Shown one piece after another: positions 38,361 to 48,200 of a DNA stretch of 64,000 nt. Where the stretch lies: contig NZ_JADPKA010000006.1 of the NCBI RefSeq assembly GCF_023073715.1, forward strand, positions 225,674 to 289,673, written 5' to 3'. The position numbers were made by a program, and so were the translations under genes. Under the pieces are notes generated by a model. That model was not told the DNA's origin, did not search any database, and saw nothing but the letters and a program-made list of their open reading frames with translations. Origin of the DNA: Bradyrhizobium sp. 164 (GTDB lineage Bacteria > Pseudomonadota > Alphaproteobacteria > Rhizobiales > Xanthobacteraceae). Each line of letters opens with the position of its first letter. Position 1 is the first letter of the stretch.

Positions 38361-39974
38361 TCAATACAAGCCTTCGGCCCGCGCCAGCGCCGCCGCGATC
38401 ATCGCACGCGTCGGGCGGCGGAAGCGCGCCGCGACATAACCGTCAGGCCTCAGCAGATAGGCGGCGCCCGGCTCGGCGCCGTAGCGTTTCGCGACCAGGC
38501 CCGAGGGATCGGCAAGTCCGCCCTCATCTCCAATGCGGATGCCCTTGATGCCATCGGGCACATCGGTCGGCGCGCCATTGCTGAACGACAGCAAGGTGAA
38601 GTCCGTTCCACCCTTGCGGAAGGCATCCGTCAGATAGATCTGCTCGCCGGCGCGCGTTGCGACGGGCGCGTCGAGCATGGAACAGCCGGGCGACGGTCCG
38701 CCGTGCCACGTATCCGCATCGAGCGAGGACAGCGGGGAGTCGTAGCTGCACGGCACCGAGAGCCGGCCGCCATTGACCATGCGCTTGCCGAACTCGGTCT
38801 CCTTGGCGAGCGACAGCACCGCCTTGCGCAGCCGCGCTTCCTGGTGCGAGTTCGGCGCCATGAAATCGGTCGAGCGGGTGGATTCGCGGATGTTCTCGTC
38901 AGCCGCCATGCTGCGCTCGGCATGATAGCTCTCGAGCAGGCTCGCGGGCGAAGTCCCGCGCAGCACACGGTCGAGCTTCCAGGAGAGATTCTCGGCGTCC
39001 TCGAGTCCCGAGTTCGCGCCGCGTGCGCCGAAGGGCGAGACCTGGTGAGCGGAATCGCCGGCAAAAATCACGCGGCCGTGGATGAACCGGTCCATCCGCC
39101 GGCATTGAAATTTATACAGCGAGATCCACTCGAACTCGAACTTGTCGTGCCCGAGCATGCGCGCGATGCGCGGCCGCACGTTTTCCGGCTTCTTCTCGAC
39201 GACGGGATCGGCGTCGCGATTGAGCTGGAGATCGATGCGCCAGACATCATCAGGCTGCCGGTGCAAGAGCGCCGAACGTCCGGCATGGAACGGCGGATCG
39301 AACCAGAACCAGCGTTCAGTCGGGAATTCCGCGGTCATCTTGACGTCGGCAATCAGGAACTGGTCCTCGAACACCTGTCCCGCGAATTCGGCGCCGACCA
39401 TCTGCCGCAGCGAGGAGCGCGCGCCGTCGCAGGCAATGACATATTGCGCGTGCAGCCGATAGGCGCCCTCGGGCGTTTCGATCGTCAGCGCGACGGCATC
39501 GTTGCGCTGCTCCAGCGCCGTCACCTTGTTGCGCCAGCGCAGGTCGATCGCAGGCAGATCCTGGATACGATCGACCAGATAGGCTTCGGCGTAATATTGC
39601 TGAAGGTTGATGAAAGCCGGCCGCTTGTGACCGTCCTCGGGCAGCAGGTTGAACTGATAGAGCTGCGACTCGCCGTGGAAGATCCGGCCGACGCTCCAGA
39701 CCACGCCCTTCTCGACCATGCGGTCGCCGACTCCGAGCCGGTCCCAATATTCCAGCGAACGCTTGGAGAAGCAGATCGCGCGCGAGCCTTCGCCGATACG
39801 ATCGGCATCATCAAGAAGAACGACGCGCTGGCCGCGTTGGGCAAGGTCTATCGCCAGCGACAGCCCGACCGGACCCGCACCGACGACCACGACCGGATGC
39901 GCGGCCGGGTCCTGGCCCGAACGATCCTGATCGGGGTGGCGTTGGTAGCCGAACTGGGATTTGGCGTGCGCCAT
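38361..39974 (-). CDS. FAD-dependent aromatic hydroxylase (MhaA/MhpA-like)
   Basis: A 537-residue class A flavoprotein monooxygenase. FAD motifs: VVVVGAGPVGLSLAIDLAQR (ADP-binding GxGxxG near residue 30), YVIACDGARSSLRQ (DG motif) and VIFAGDSAHQVSPFGARGAN (GD motif), with a C-terminal thioredoxin-like region as in phenol-hydroxylase-family enzymes. It should hydroxylate a phenolic acid using NAD(P)H and oxygen. Being the first gene of an operon with DUF2783, MBL, hmgA and fahA, it most likely makes homogentisate, for example from 3-hydroxyphenylacetate. The substrate is inferred from context only. A ~25-residue N-terminal extension precedes the FAD domain. Confidence 0.9.
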   Translation of the reverse strand: MAHAKSQFGYQRHPDQDRSGQDPAAHPVVVVGAGPVGLSLAIDLAQRGQRVVLLDDADRIGEGSRAICFSKRSLEYWDRLGVGDRMVEKGVVWSVGRIFHGESQLYQFNLLPEDGHKRPAFINLQQYYAEAYLVDRIQDLPAIDLRWRNKVTALEQRNDAVALTIETPEGAYRLHAQYVIACDGARSSLRQMVGAEFAGQVFEDQFLIADVKMTAEFPTERWFWFDPPFHAGRSALLHRQPDDVWRIDLQLNRDADPVVEKKPENVRPRIARMLGHDKFEFEWISLYKFQCRRMDRFIHGRVIFAGDSAHQVSPFGARGANSGLEDAENLSWKLDRVLRGTSPASLLESYHAERSMAADENIRESTRSTDFMAPNSHQEARLRKAVLSLAKETEFGKRMVNGGRLSVPCSYDSPLSSLDADTWHGGPSPGCSMLDAPVATRAGEQIYLTDAFRKGGTDFTLLSFSNGAPTDVPDGIKGIRIGDEGGLADPSGLVAKRYGAEPGAAYLLRPDGYVAARFRRPTRAMIAAALARAEGLY

Positions 39975-40016
39975 GCACTAACCTCGGCTCTGGTCAGGAG
40001 AGGACTGATCTGCTAG

Positions 40017-40036
40017 ATAGTCTCACGTGCAACTAT
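40017..40036. promoter_or_regulatory. 20-bp palindrome, candidate MarR operator
   Basis: ATAGT-CT-CACGTG-CA-ACTAT, a palindrome with perfect outer 5-bp arms and a perfect 6-bp centre, lies in the divergent promoter region between the hydroxylase operon and the MarR gene. Its position fits a site at which the MarR protein controls both directions. Confidence 0.6.
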
Positions 40037-40083
40037 TTTGGACCGGAGCCGGCCGGCCGTCAACCGAATTCGGAGCGCTCTGC

Positions 40084-40626
40084 TTGGCAAGGACATCCAG
40101 TGACATCGCGCTGAGGACACGCGAAGCCGAAGAGGCTTCATCGCGGCCAAAGCCTCGGCTCGATCTGTTCAAGTTCGTGCCGTTCCGCCTCAACCGGCTC
40201 GCCGCGGAGGTGAGTTCCGCGCTCGCGGTGGAATATCAGGAACGGCATGGCCTCGATATTCCGGCGTGGCGCGTGATCGCCACGCTCGGCTTTCGCAACG
40301 ATGCCTGTAGCGCGCAATTCATCTCGCAATGCACCCGCACGCACAAATCGACCATCAGCCGTGCGGTGACGACGCTGCTGCAGCAGGGCTTGATCGAGCG
40401 GGTCGAGAACGAAGCCGATCGCCGCGAATTTCGCCTGCAACTGACGAAGAAGGGCCGCGCGCTCTATGAAGAGCTGTTCCCGCAATTGCTGCGACGGGAA
40501 GACGAGATCCTCGCCTGCCTTTCCGCGCAGGAGCGCAAGCAGCTCTCGGCTTTGCTCGGCAAGATCGAAGAGAGCCTCGACCTGATCCAGACCAGCGAAG
40601 AGGCGGACGCCAAGCAGGCGTATTAG
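40084..40626 (+). CDS. MarR family transcriptional regulator
   Basis: A ~180-residue winged-helix regulator: FVPFRLNRLAAEVSSALAVE (dimer helix), IPAWRVIATLGFRNDACSAQ, FISQCTRTHKSTISRAVTTL (recognition region), and the wing RVENEADRREFRLQLTKKG. It is divergent from the hydroxylase-hmgA-fahA operon and probably represses it until an aromatic acid binds. The frame is open to a GTG at 40027, but that codon lies inside the 20-bp palindrome. The TTG at 40084 has GGAG 8 bases upstream, so I prefer it; the start remains uncertain. Confidence 0.88.
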   Translation: MARTSSDIALRTREAEEASSRPKPRLDLFKFVPFRLNRLAAEVSSALAVEYQERHGLDIPAWRVIATLGFRNDACSAQFISQCTRTHKSTISRAVTTLLQQGLIERVENEADRREFRLQLTKKGRALYEELFPQLLRREDEILACLSAQERKQLSALLGKIEESLDLIQTSEEADAKQAY

Positions 40627-40634
40627 GCGATGCT

Positions 40635-40675
40635 GTCATTCCGGGGCGCCGCGACAGCGGCGAACCCGGAATGAC
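40635..40675. repeat. Short intergenic inverted repeat
   Basis: Arms GTCATTCCGGG and CCCGGAATGAC around a GCCGC/GCGGC inner stem. It lies between convergent genes and may double as a terminator for both. Confidence 0.8.
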
Positions 40676-40684
40676 GCTACCGCG

Positions 40685-41491
40685 TCACTTCGCAAACGAT
40701 CTCGTCGGCGGCAGGTGCAGCGCCCAGGCATCGATCTTGTCGCTGGCGCGTGGATAGATCTCCGTCACGATCGGATCATGACCGGGAATGAATCGATCAG
40801 GGTGACCGGCGAGGCGCTCGATCGTCTCCCAGCCTTGCGCCATGTCGCCGACATTGTAGACGATCGGGAATGGGCTCTTGCGCTGAAGATTGGCGTAGTA
40901 ATGCGCGGCATCGGACGCCAGCACCACCGGTCCGCGCGCGGTCTCGACCCTGACGACCTGCAAGCCGTCGGAATGGCCGCCGACCCGATGCACGGTCACG
41001 CCGGGCGCGACCTCGCCGTCGCCCGAATAAAACGTAACGCGCTCGCCATAGACATGGCGCACCATCTGCGTGACGTGCTCGACCGAGAACGGATGGCGCA
41101 AGAGGCCATTGCACATGCAGCGGCCGGTCGCGTAAGCCATCTCGCGCTCCTGGAGATGGAAGCGCGCATGCGGGAAGCGATCGAGATTGCCGGCATGGTC
41201 GTAATGCAGATGCGTCACGATGACATCGCGAATCGCGGCCGCGGCGACACCAAAGCGCTCCAGCGCGTCAACAGGATTGAGCGTCAGCTTGCGTGCCCGC
41301 GCGCTCGCCTCCTCGGCGTTGAAGCCGGTATCGACCAGGATGTCGCGGTCGCCGCCGCGGATCAGCCAGACGAAGTAATCGAGGTCCTGTGCCGCGCTGT
41401 CATGCGGGTCGGGCACGAGGAAGTTCATGTGAGGAGTGCGCGGCGACATCGTCGCATAGCGCAGTGCGTAGATCTCGTAGACGTTTCCCAT
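40685..41491 (-). CDS. N-acyl homoserine lactonase-like MBL-fold hydrolase
   Basis: A 268-residue metallo-beta-lactamase-fold enzyme with an intact zinc motif VTHLHYDHAGNLDRFP (HxHxDH), a third His in RVGGHSDGLQVVRV, a bridging Asp in VLASDAAHYY, and a final His in IPGHDPIVT. This pattern and length match the AttM/AiiA-like N-acyl homoserine lactonase family, which opens the lactone ring of quorum-sensing signals; relatives also act on other lactones. Cytoplasmic, no signal peptide. The ATG at 41489-41491 begins the homology. It is not clearly part of the homogentisate operon. Confidence 0.88.
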   Translation of the reverse strand: MGNVYEIYALRYATMSPRTPHMNFLVPDPHDSAAQDLDYFVWLIRGGDRDILVDTGFNAEEASARARKLTLNPVDALERFGVAAAAIRDVIVTHLHYDHAGNLDRFPHARFHLQEREMAYATGRCMCNGLLRHPFSVEHVTQMVRHVYGERVTFYSGDGEVAPGVTVHRVGGHSDGLQVVRVETARGPVVLASDAAHYYANLQRKSPFPIVYNVGDMAQGWETIERLAGHPDRFIPGHDPIVTEIYPRASDKIDAWALHLPPTRSFAK

Positions 41492-41765
41492 GCCTCTGCT
41501 CTTTGTTTCTTTCTGAGTGGACCTGCGGGACGAGCCGGCGCACCAAGCCATTGTCCGCAGCAAAGGTCAAACACCTGGGGTTGCGACGGCCGCGGTCCTG
41601 CAATGTGAGAGCAATCACATTTTCGTCGCCCTGGCTGCCCTAACATCCCGCAGATAGGATCGCACCAGATGCATCGAGCACAACCATGACAGCCCCCTTT
41701 ATTCCACTCGAAGCGTGCCTATGCCTTTGGGTCGATCGTCGCAATAAAGCCGAATGTCCAAGCGG

Positions 41766-41794
41766 TTGACGCCCCCTGTCCCCGGTTTGATAAT
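41766..41794 (+). promoter_or_regulatory. Sigma-70-type promoter upstream of the caspase-fold gene
   Basis: TTGACG, a 17-base spacer and GATAAT, ending 71 bases before the ATG of the next gene, inside a 374-base intergenic region that holds no other feature I can support. Confidence 0.6.
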
Positions 41795-41865
41795 GCCTAA
41801 AGCGTAAGTTAAGGTCGCCGCGGCGCAAGCTGGAACGGCGCCTTTTTGGCTGGACCGCGCTGATT

Positions 41866-43389
41866 ATGAAAATTCGCTTCCTTTTTCTGCTGCCCCTGCT
41901 CATCTCGCTTATCCCGACTGCTCCGACGCTTGCGGCTGGCGACCGCTTTGCGCTGGTGATCGGCAACGCCAAATATCCGGATGCGGATGCCCCGTTGAAG
42001 GAACCGATAAACGATGCGCGCGACGTCGCCGACGAGCTCAAGCGCGACGGCTTTTCCGTCGAGATCGGCGAGAACCTGACCGGCGACGGCATGCGCCGCG
42101 CCTTCGAGAAGCTCTACGGTAAGATCAAGCCGGGTTCGGTGGCGCTGGTGTTCTTCAGCGGGTTCGGCATCCAGTCCGCGCGTCAAAGCTATTTGCTGCC
42201 GGTCGATGCGCAGATCTGGACCGAATCCGACGTGCGCCGCGACGGTTTCAGCCTGGAGAGCGTGCTTGGCGAGCTCAACACCCGCGGTGCCGGTGTCAAG
42301 ATCGCGCTGATCGATGCCTCCAGGCGCAACCCGTTCGAGCGCCGGTTCCGCAGCTTCTCGGCCGGCCTGACCCCGGTCATCGCGCCGAATGGCACCCTGG
42401 TGATGTATTCGGCGGCGCTGGCCTCGGTGGTCTCGGATGCCGGCGGCGAGCACAGCCTGTTCGTCCAGGAGCTGCTGAAGGAAATTCGCGTCCCCGACCT
42501 AATGGCCGAGGAGACGCTGAACCGCACCAAGATGGGCGTTACCCGCGCCTCGCGCGGCGAGCAGGTGCCATGGATATCCTCTTCATTGGCTGAAGATTTC
42601 TCGTTCATTCCGGGGGCCGGCGGATCGCGGCCGTCGACGACGCCACCACCGGCGCCGCCGGCCGTGGTCGCCAACAACCCGCCGCCGGCATCACCCGCGC
42701 CGCCGACACCGCCTCCGCCGACGAAGCCGGCCGACACGGTTGCGGCGCCTGCACCACCCCCTCCTTCTGCACCGGCACCCTCGCCGAAGCCGCAGGTCGA
42801 GGCCGCCCTGCCGCCACCGCCGCCGCCCGCGAAGCCGGCTGATCCCGCTCCCGCGCCGAACGCGGACGGCGGGCCGAGCCCCGCCGTCCTGGCTGACGAC
42901 CCCACGATCAAGAGCCTGACAGCCAAGATTGCCGCCAATCCGGACGACGTGAACGCGCTGTACCGGCGCGGCCAGGTCTATGCCAGCAAGGGCGCCTACA
43001 ACCTCGCCATCAAGGATTTCGACGATACGCTCCGCATCAACGCGAAGGACGTCGAGGCGCTGAACAACCGCTGCTGGACCCGCACCGTGGTCGGCGACCT
43101 TCAGGGCGCACTCAAGGATTGCAACGAGGCGCTGCGGCTGCGGCCGAACTTCGTCGATGCGTTGGACAGCCGCGGGCTCGTCAACCTGAAATCGGGAGCG
43201 GTCAAGAACGCCATCGCCGATTTCGACGCGGCCCTGAAGATCAATCCCCGCCTGACCTCCTCGCTCTACGGACGCGGCCTTGCCAAGCAGCGCAACGGCT
43301 CCGCCCAGGAAGGTGCGCTCGACATCGCCAATGCCAAGGCGATGGATCCGAACATCGTTCAGGAATTCGCAAGTTACGGAGTGCGTTGA
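41866..43389 (+). CDS. Caspase-fold (peptidase C14) protein without catalytic residues, with TPR repeats
   Basis: A 507-residue exported protein: signal peptide (FLFLLPLLISLIPTAPTLA, cut near 24), a caspase-like p20 domain (residues ~26-245, RFALVIGNAKYPDADAPLKE start), a ~95-residue Pro/Ala-rich linker (250-345) and three to four TPR repeats (355-490). In active relatives the catalytic His lies in an SGHG motif and the Cys in DACR. Here they read SGFG (Phe100) and DASR (Ser152), so both are lost and it should be a pseudo-enzyme, perhaps a binding or scaffold protein in the periplasm. OmpA and RND genes follow in the same direction. Confidence 0.9.
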   Translation: MKIRFLFLLPLLISLIPTAPTLAAGDRFALVIGNAKYPDADAPLKEPINDARDVADELKRDGFSVEIGENLTGDGMRRAFEKLYGKIKPGSVALVFFSGFGIQSARQSYLLPVDAQIWTESDVRRDGFSLESVLGELNTRGAGVKIALIDASRRNPFERRFRSFSAGLTPVIAPNGTLVMYSAALASVVSDAGGEHSLFVQELLKEIRVPDLMAEETLNRTKMGVTRASRGEQVPWISSSLAEDFSFIPGAGGSRPSTTPPPAPPAVVANNPPPASPAPPTPPPPTKPADTVAAPAPPPPSAPAPSPKPQVEAALPPPPPPAKPADPAPAPNADGGPSPAVLADDPTIKSLTAKIAANPDDVNALYRRGQVYASKGAYNLAIKDFDDTLRINAKDVEALNNRCWTRTVVGDLQGALKDCNEALRLRPNFVDALDSRGLVNLKSGAVKNAIADFDAALKINPRLTSSLYGRGLAKQRNGSAQEGALDIANAKAMDPNIVQEFASYGVR

Positions 43390-43533
43390 TATTTTTTTGA
43401 GTTGAGGGAAGACGCGCCTCGAACCTTGAACAGCCCAGGGAAGACTAATGGGCGGATGCCGCAAGGGGGCTTTCCCGAGGGCTTATTGCAGGAATTTGGA
43501 AACGCGCGAGCTGGCCGCGCAGGAGGGACTGCT

Positions 43534-44205
43534 ATGAGATTGGCTGCAAAGGGACTTACCGCGATCCTGTCCATCATCACCATCGGCGCCGCTCTGTCGC
43601 TGCCGGCTTCGCCCGCCGTCGCGGGCGACGAAAGCAACAGCAAGAACGTCACCGAGGACGAGATCGTCCGCGCGCTCGCGCCGCCGGCAAAGAAGCCTTT
43701 GACGCGCGGCCTCTCGATCGCTCCGCAGGCCGATCCCGCGCCGAACGCGGCGGAGACCAAGCTGATCCAGTCCGTGCGTGGCCGCTCGACGCGTTCGCTG
43801 TCGTCGACCGAGCGCGAGGAAATCGCCTCGGTCGCCAAGGACAAGCCGAACATCGATCTCGAGATCACGTTCGACTACAACTCCGCCAATATCAGCGCCA
43901 AGTCCATGCCGTCCGTGCAGGCGCTCGGCCGGGCGCTGACGAGCCCCGACCTCAAGGGCTCGACCTTCGTGGTCGCCGGTCACACCGATGCCGCAGGCGG
44001 CGAAGCCTACAACCAGGACTTGTCGGAGCGCCGCGCCGATTCGATTAAGCGCTACCTCGTCGACAAGTACGGCATCTCCGCGACCGACCTCGTCACCGTC
44101 GGCTACGGCAAGAGCAAGCTGAAGGATCCGAACCAGCCGATGGCGGAGGTCAACCGCCGCGTGCAGGTCGTCAACATGGAAAACAAGACCACCGCATCCA
44201 AGTAA
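43534..44205 (+). CDS. OmpA family outer-membrane/peptidoglycan-binding protein
   Basis: A 223-residue protein with a signal peptide (GLTAILSIITIGAALSLPA, cleavage after AVA-G), an unstructured linker, and a C-terminal OmpA-like domain: LEITFDYNSANISAKSMPSV, VVAGHTDAAGGEAYNQDLSE, RRADSIKRYLVDKYGI and VNRRVQV. The Asp in GHTD and the Arg in SERRA that grip meso-diaminopimelate are present, so it should bind peptidoglycan. No beta-barrel is present. The ATG at 43534 has CAGGAGGG upstream. It follows the caspase-fold gene by 144 bases and ends at a strong terminator. Confidence 0.92.
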   Translation: MRLAAKGLTAILSIITIGAALSLPASPAVAGDESNSKNVTEDEIVRALAPPAKKPLTRGLSIAPQADPAPNAAETKLIQSVRGRSTRSLSSTEREEIASVAKDKPNIDLEITFDYNSANISAKSMPSVQALGRALTSPDLKGSTFVVAGHTDAAGGEAYNQDLSERRADSIKRYLVDKYGISATDLVTVGYGKSKLKDPNQPMAEVNRRVQVVNMENKTTASK

Positions 44206-44266
44206 GCACGACGCAATCCTTTGCAGTGACAAGTCGTGATGTGGTGTAACGTCTCGCTTCCAGGGC

Positions 44267-44297
44267 GCGTCCCGCAGCCTTGCGGGACGCCACTTTA
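44267..44297 (+). terminator. Intrinsic terminator after the OmpA gene
   Basis: A perfect 10-bp stem, GCGTCCCGCA and TGCGGGACGC, with loop GCCT, followed by CACTTTATTT. It separates the OmpA gene from the RND efflux operon. Confidence 0.85.
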
Positions 44298-44363
44298 TTT
44301 CAGGGAAACGCTCTCGATAGGCCTCGTACGGACGGCCGTGAGCCAGGCCAGGATGATCCGGCG

Positions 44364-45293
44364 ATGAACCTTTCCGAATATCTCAAGCCGGCGGGAACGG
44401 TGGTGTTCGTCGTGGCGCTCGGCCTCGGCTATTATCTGTTTGAGCATCGGCATCGCCCTGAGGCGAAGGAAACGCCGGGCGAGGCGCTCGTCATCGTGAC
44501 GAAGTCGACCAATGCCTGCTTCTCCGATCTCGTGCGGGTGACCGGCTTCTTCGTGCCGCGCCGCGAGGCCGTGGTCGTGGCCGACCAGGAAGGCTCTCGG
44601 GTTACGGACCTCTTCGTCACCGAAGGCACTGTTGTCACCGATAATCAGGAACTGGCCCGCCTGACCGCGCCGCCGCAGATCCCGGGCCAACCGCAGCGGC
44701 CCGGCCCGCAAGGCCCGATCTCGCTGAAGGCGCCCGCGCCGGGCCTCATCACCGAGGTCCGCACCATCGTCGGCGCGCCGGCCTCGCCGCAGGCCGGGCC
44801 GATGTTCCGCATCGCCGTCAACAGCGAGATCGAGCTCGACGCCCAGGTCCCGGCGGTTCACATGCCCAAGCTCAGCTCCGGCGCGACCGTGCGCATCAGC
44901 CGCGACGACGCGCCCGATCTGATCGGCCGGGTCCGGCTGGTTGCGCCCGAAATCGACCGCACGACCCAGCTCGGGCGCGTCCGCATCAGCGTCACCAACA
45001 ATCCCTCGCTGAAGGTCGGCGTATTCGCCCGCGCCTCGATCGATGCCAAGCGAAGCTGCGGCGTCTCGATTCCCAAGACCGCGATCGACCATCTCACCGT
45101 GCAAGTCGTCAAGGGCAACATTGTCGAGACGCGCAAGGTGCGGGTCGGACTATCGTCCGACAGCGCGACGGAAATCCTGGAAGGGCTCGAGGTCGGCGAA
45201 ATCGTTGTCGCCGACGCCGGCTCTTCGCTCCATGATGGCGACCAGATCAAAACCATGTTCGCCGATGAACTCGATCGCACGCGGGTACGCTGA
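44364..45293 (+). CDS. RND efflux periplasmic adaptor (membrane fusion protein)
   Basis: A 309-residue HlyD/AcrA-like adaptor. A single N-terminal membrane anchor (TVVFVVALGLGYYLFEH) replaces the lipoprotein signal seen in AcrA. It has a split lipoyl/barrel-sandwich domain (VTGFFVPRREAVVVADQEG ... GPISLKAPAPGLITEV), a beta-barrel and a membrane-proximal domain (VEVGEIVVADAGSSL-like end). Two cysteines, in NACFSDLV and RSCGVSIP, are shared with the second adaptor at 62962. Its stop overlaps the permease start (TGATG at 45291-45295), so the pair is translationally coupled and probably forms an efflux pump with an outer-membrane channel encoded elsewhere. Confidence 0.92.
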   Translation: MNLSEYLKPAGTVVFVVALGLGYYLFEHRHRPEAKETPGEALVIVTKSTNACFSDLVRVTGFFVPRREAVVVADQEGSRVTDLFVTEGTVVTDNQELARLTAPPQIPGQPQRPGPQGPISLKAPAPGLITEVRTIVGAPASPQAGPMFRIAVNSEIELDAQVPAVHMPKLSSGATVRISRDDAPDLIGRVRLVAPEIDRTTQLGRVRISVTNNPSLKVGVFARASIDAKRSCGVSIPKTAIDHLTVQVVKGNIVETRKVRVGLSSDSATEILEGLEVGEIVVADAGSSLHDGDQIKTMFADELDRTRVR

Positions 45294-48200
45294 TGGCTCT
45301 CAATATCTCGGCATGGTCGATCCGCAATCCGTTGCCGTCGGTCGTCTTCTCGATCATCCTCCTGATCCTCGGCTGGACCTCCTTCACCAAGCTTGCGGTG
45401 ACGCGGCTGCCGTCGGCCGACATTCCCGTGATCTCGGTCGCCGTATCGCAATTCGGCGCTGCGCCTGCCGAGCTGGAATCCCAGGTTACCAAGACGGTTG
45501 AAGACGCCGTCTCCGGCGTCGAGGGCGTGCGGCACATCACCTCCTCGATCACCGACGGCCTGTCGGTCACCACGATCCAGTTCGCGCTGGAGACCAACAC
45601 GGACCGCGCGCTCAACGACGTCAAGGACGCGGTGACGCGCGTGCGCTCCAACCTGCCGCAGAACGTCACTGAGCCGCTGATCCAGCGCGTCGACGTCATC
45701 GGCCTGCCGATTGTCACCTATGCCGCGATCTCGCCCGGCAAGACGCCCGAGCAGCTCTCCTATTTCGTCGACGACGTGGTCAAGCGCGCGCTGCAGGGTG
45801 TGCGCGGCGTCGCCCAGGTCGAGCGCATCGGCGGTGTCGAGCGCGAGATCCTGGTTTCGCTCGACCCCGATCGATTGCAAGCGATGGGGCTGACGGCGGT
45901 CAATGTCAGCCAGAGCCTGCGCGGCACCAATGTCGACGTCGCCGGCGGCCGCGCCGAGATCGGCAAGAACGACCAGGCCATCCGCACGCTCGCCGGCGCC
46001 AAGACGCTGGGCGATCTTGCCGGCACAATGATCCCGCTGTTCGGCGGCGGCGAGGTCCGGCTCGACGATCTTGGCACCGTCACCGACACCATTGCCGACC
46101 GTCGCACCTTCGCCCGCTTCAACGGCGAGCCGGTGGTCGCGCTCGGCATCAAGCGCTCCAAGGGCGCCAGCGACGTGAAGGTAGCCGAGGCCGTGCAAAA
46201 GCGCATCGACGCGCTGAAGGCCTCCTATCCCGACGTCGATCTGAAGCTGATCGACACCTCGGTCGAATATACCAAGGGCAATTACCACGCTGCGATCTCG
46301 ACCCTGTTCGAAGGCGCCATCCTCGCCGTCGTCATTGTGCTCCTGTTCCTGCGCGACCTGCGCGCGACCATCATCGCCGCGATTTCGCTGCCGTTGTCGA
46401 TCTTCCCGGCGTTCTGGGCGATGGACCTGCTCGGCTTCTCGCTGAACCTCGTCAGCTTTCTCGCCATCACGCTGTCGACGGGTATTCTGGTCGACGACGC
46501 CATCGTCGAGATCGAGAATATCGTCCGGCACATGAACATGGGCAAGTCGCCCTACCGTGCCGCGCTGGAGGCCGCCGACGAGATCGGCCTCGCGGTGATC
46601 GCGATCTCGCTGACCATCATCGCGATCTTCGCACCCGCGAGCTTCATGTCGGGCATCGCCGGACAGTTCTTCAAGCAGTTCGGCATTACCGTTTCGGTCC
46701 AAGTATTCTTCTCGCTGCTCGCGGCCCGCTTCGTCACCCCGGTGCTAGCCGCCTACTTTCTCAAGCACCACACGCATGTGGAGCCGCCGCCCGGTCGCAT
46801 CTTGCGGTCCTACCATGGGATCGTGGCCTGGTCGGTGAAGCACTATTTTATCACGGTGCTGATCGGGCTCGGCGTCTTCGCCGCCTCGATCTGGAGCATC
46901 ACGCTGCTGCCGCAAGGCTTCCTGCCGGCGCAGGACAGCGCCCGCTCGCTGCTTGCCCTCGAGCTGCCGCCTGGCACTCAGCTCGCCTACACCGAAAAGG
47001 TCACCGAGGACATCGTCGCGCGGCTGCGCAAGCGGCCCGAGGTGAAGAGCATCTTCGTCGACGGCGGGCGCGTCCCGCCGGGCACTCAGGAAGTCCGGCG
47101 CGCCGCTCTGATCATCAACTACACGCCCAAGGACAGCCGCGACATTACCCAGCGCGAGCTCGAGTTCTCGATCAGCCAGGAGCTGGAGAACGTTCCCGAC
47201 ATCCGCTTCTGGTTCCTCGACGAGAACGGCCTGCGCGCGATCTCGCTGGTGGTGACCGGTGTGGATCCCAACATCGTCAACAACGTCGCGAGCGAGCTTG
47301 CGACGCAGATGAAGCGCATTCCCACCATCTCCAACGTGATCTCGGAAACCTCGCTGGAGCGACCCGAGCTGCGCATCGAGCCGCGCGCCGATCTCGCCGC
47401 GCGGCTCGGCGTCTCGACCGAAAGCCTGTCGCAGACCATCCGCGTCGCCACCATCGGCGACGTCGGGCCTGCACTCGCCAAGTTCGACGTCGGCGACCGC
47501 CTGGTGCCGATCCGCGTTCAGCTCGAAGACGCCGCGCGCGGCAATCTGAAGACGCTCGAGCAGCTCCGTGTCCCGCTCGGGGAGCACGGCGAGAAGGGCG
47601 GCGTGCCGCTCTCGGTCATCGCCGACGTCAAGCTCGACCAAGGCCCCACCAGCATCAACCGCTACGACCGCGAGCGGCAGGCGACCGTTGCGGCCGATCT
47701 CGTCGGCTCCGCCGCGCTCGGCGATGCCACCAAGAAGATCTACGACCTGCCGGTGATGAAGAGTCTGCCGAAAGGCGTGAAAGTCTCACCCTCCGGCGAC
47801 GCCGAAAGCCTGAACGAGCTGTCCGACGGTTTTGCGACCGCGATCACGGCCGGCCTGATGATGGTCTACGCCGTGCTGGTGCTGCTGTTCGGCACTTTCC
47901 TCCAGCCGATTACCATCCTGTTCTCGCTGCCGCTCTCGATCGGCGGTGCGATCGCCGCCTTGCTCGTCACCGGCAAGCAGCTCACCACCCCGGTGTGGAT
48001 CGGCATCCTGATGCTGATGGGGATCGTCACCAAGAACGCAATCATGCTGGTGGAGTTCGCCATCGAAGCCATTCGCACCGGCAAGCCGCGCGAGGAGGCC
48101 ATGATCGACGCCGGCATGAAGCGCGCCCGCCCCATCGTGATGACCACGATCGCAATGGCCGCGGGCATGATGCCGAGCGCGCTCGCGGTCGGCGCCGGCG

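Noticed and set aside
41640..42453. Leftward open frames opposite the start of the caspase-fold gene
   Set aside because: They are antisense shadows with no domain; the rightward gene has signal peptide, fold and promoter.
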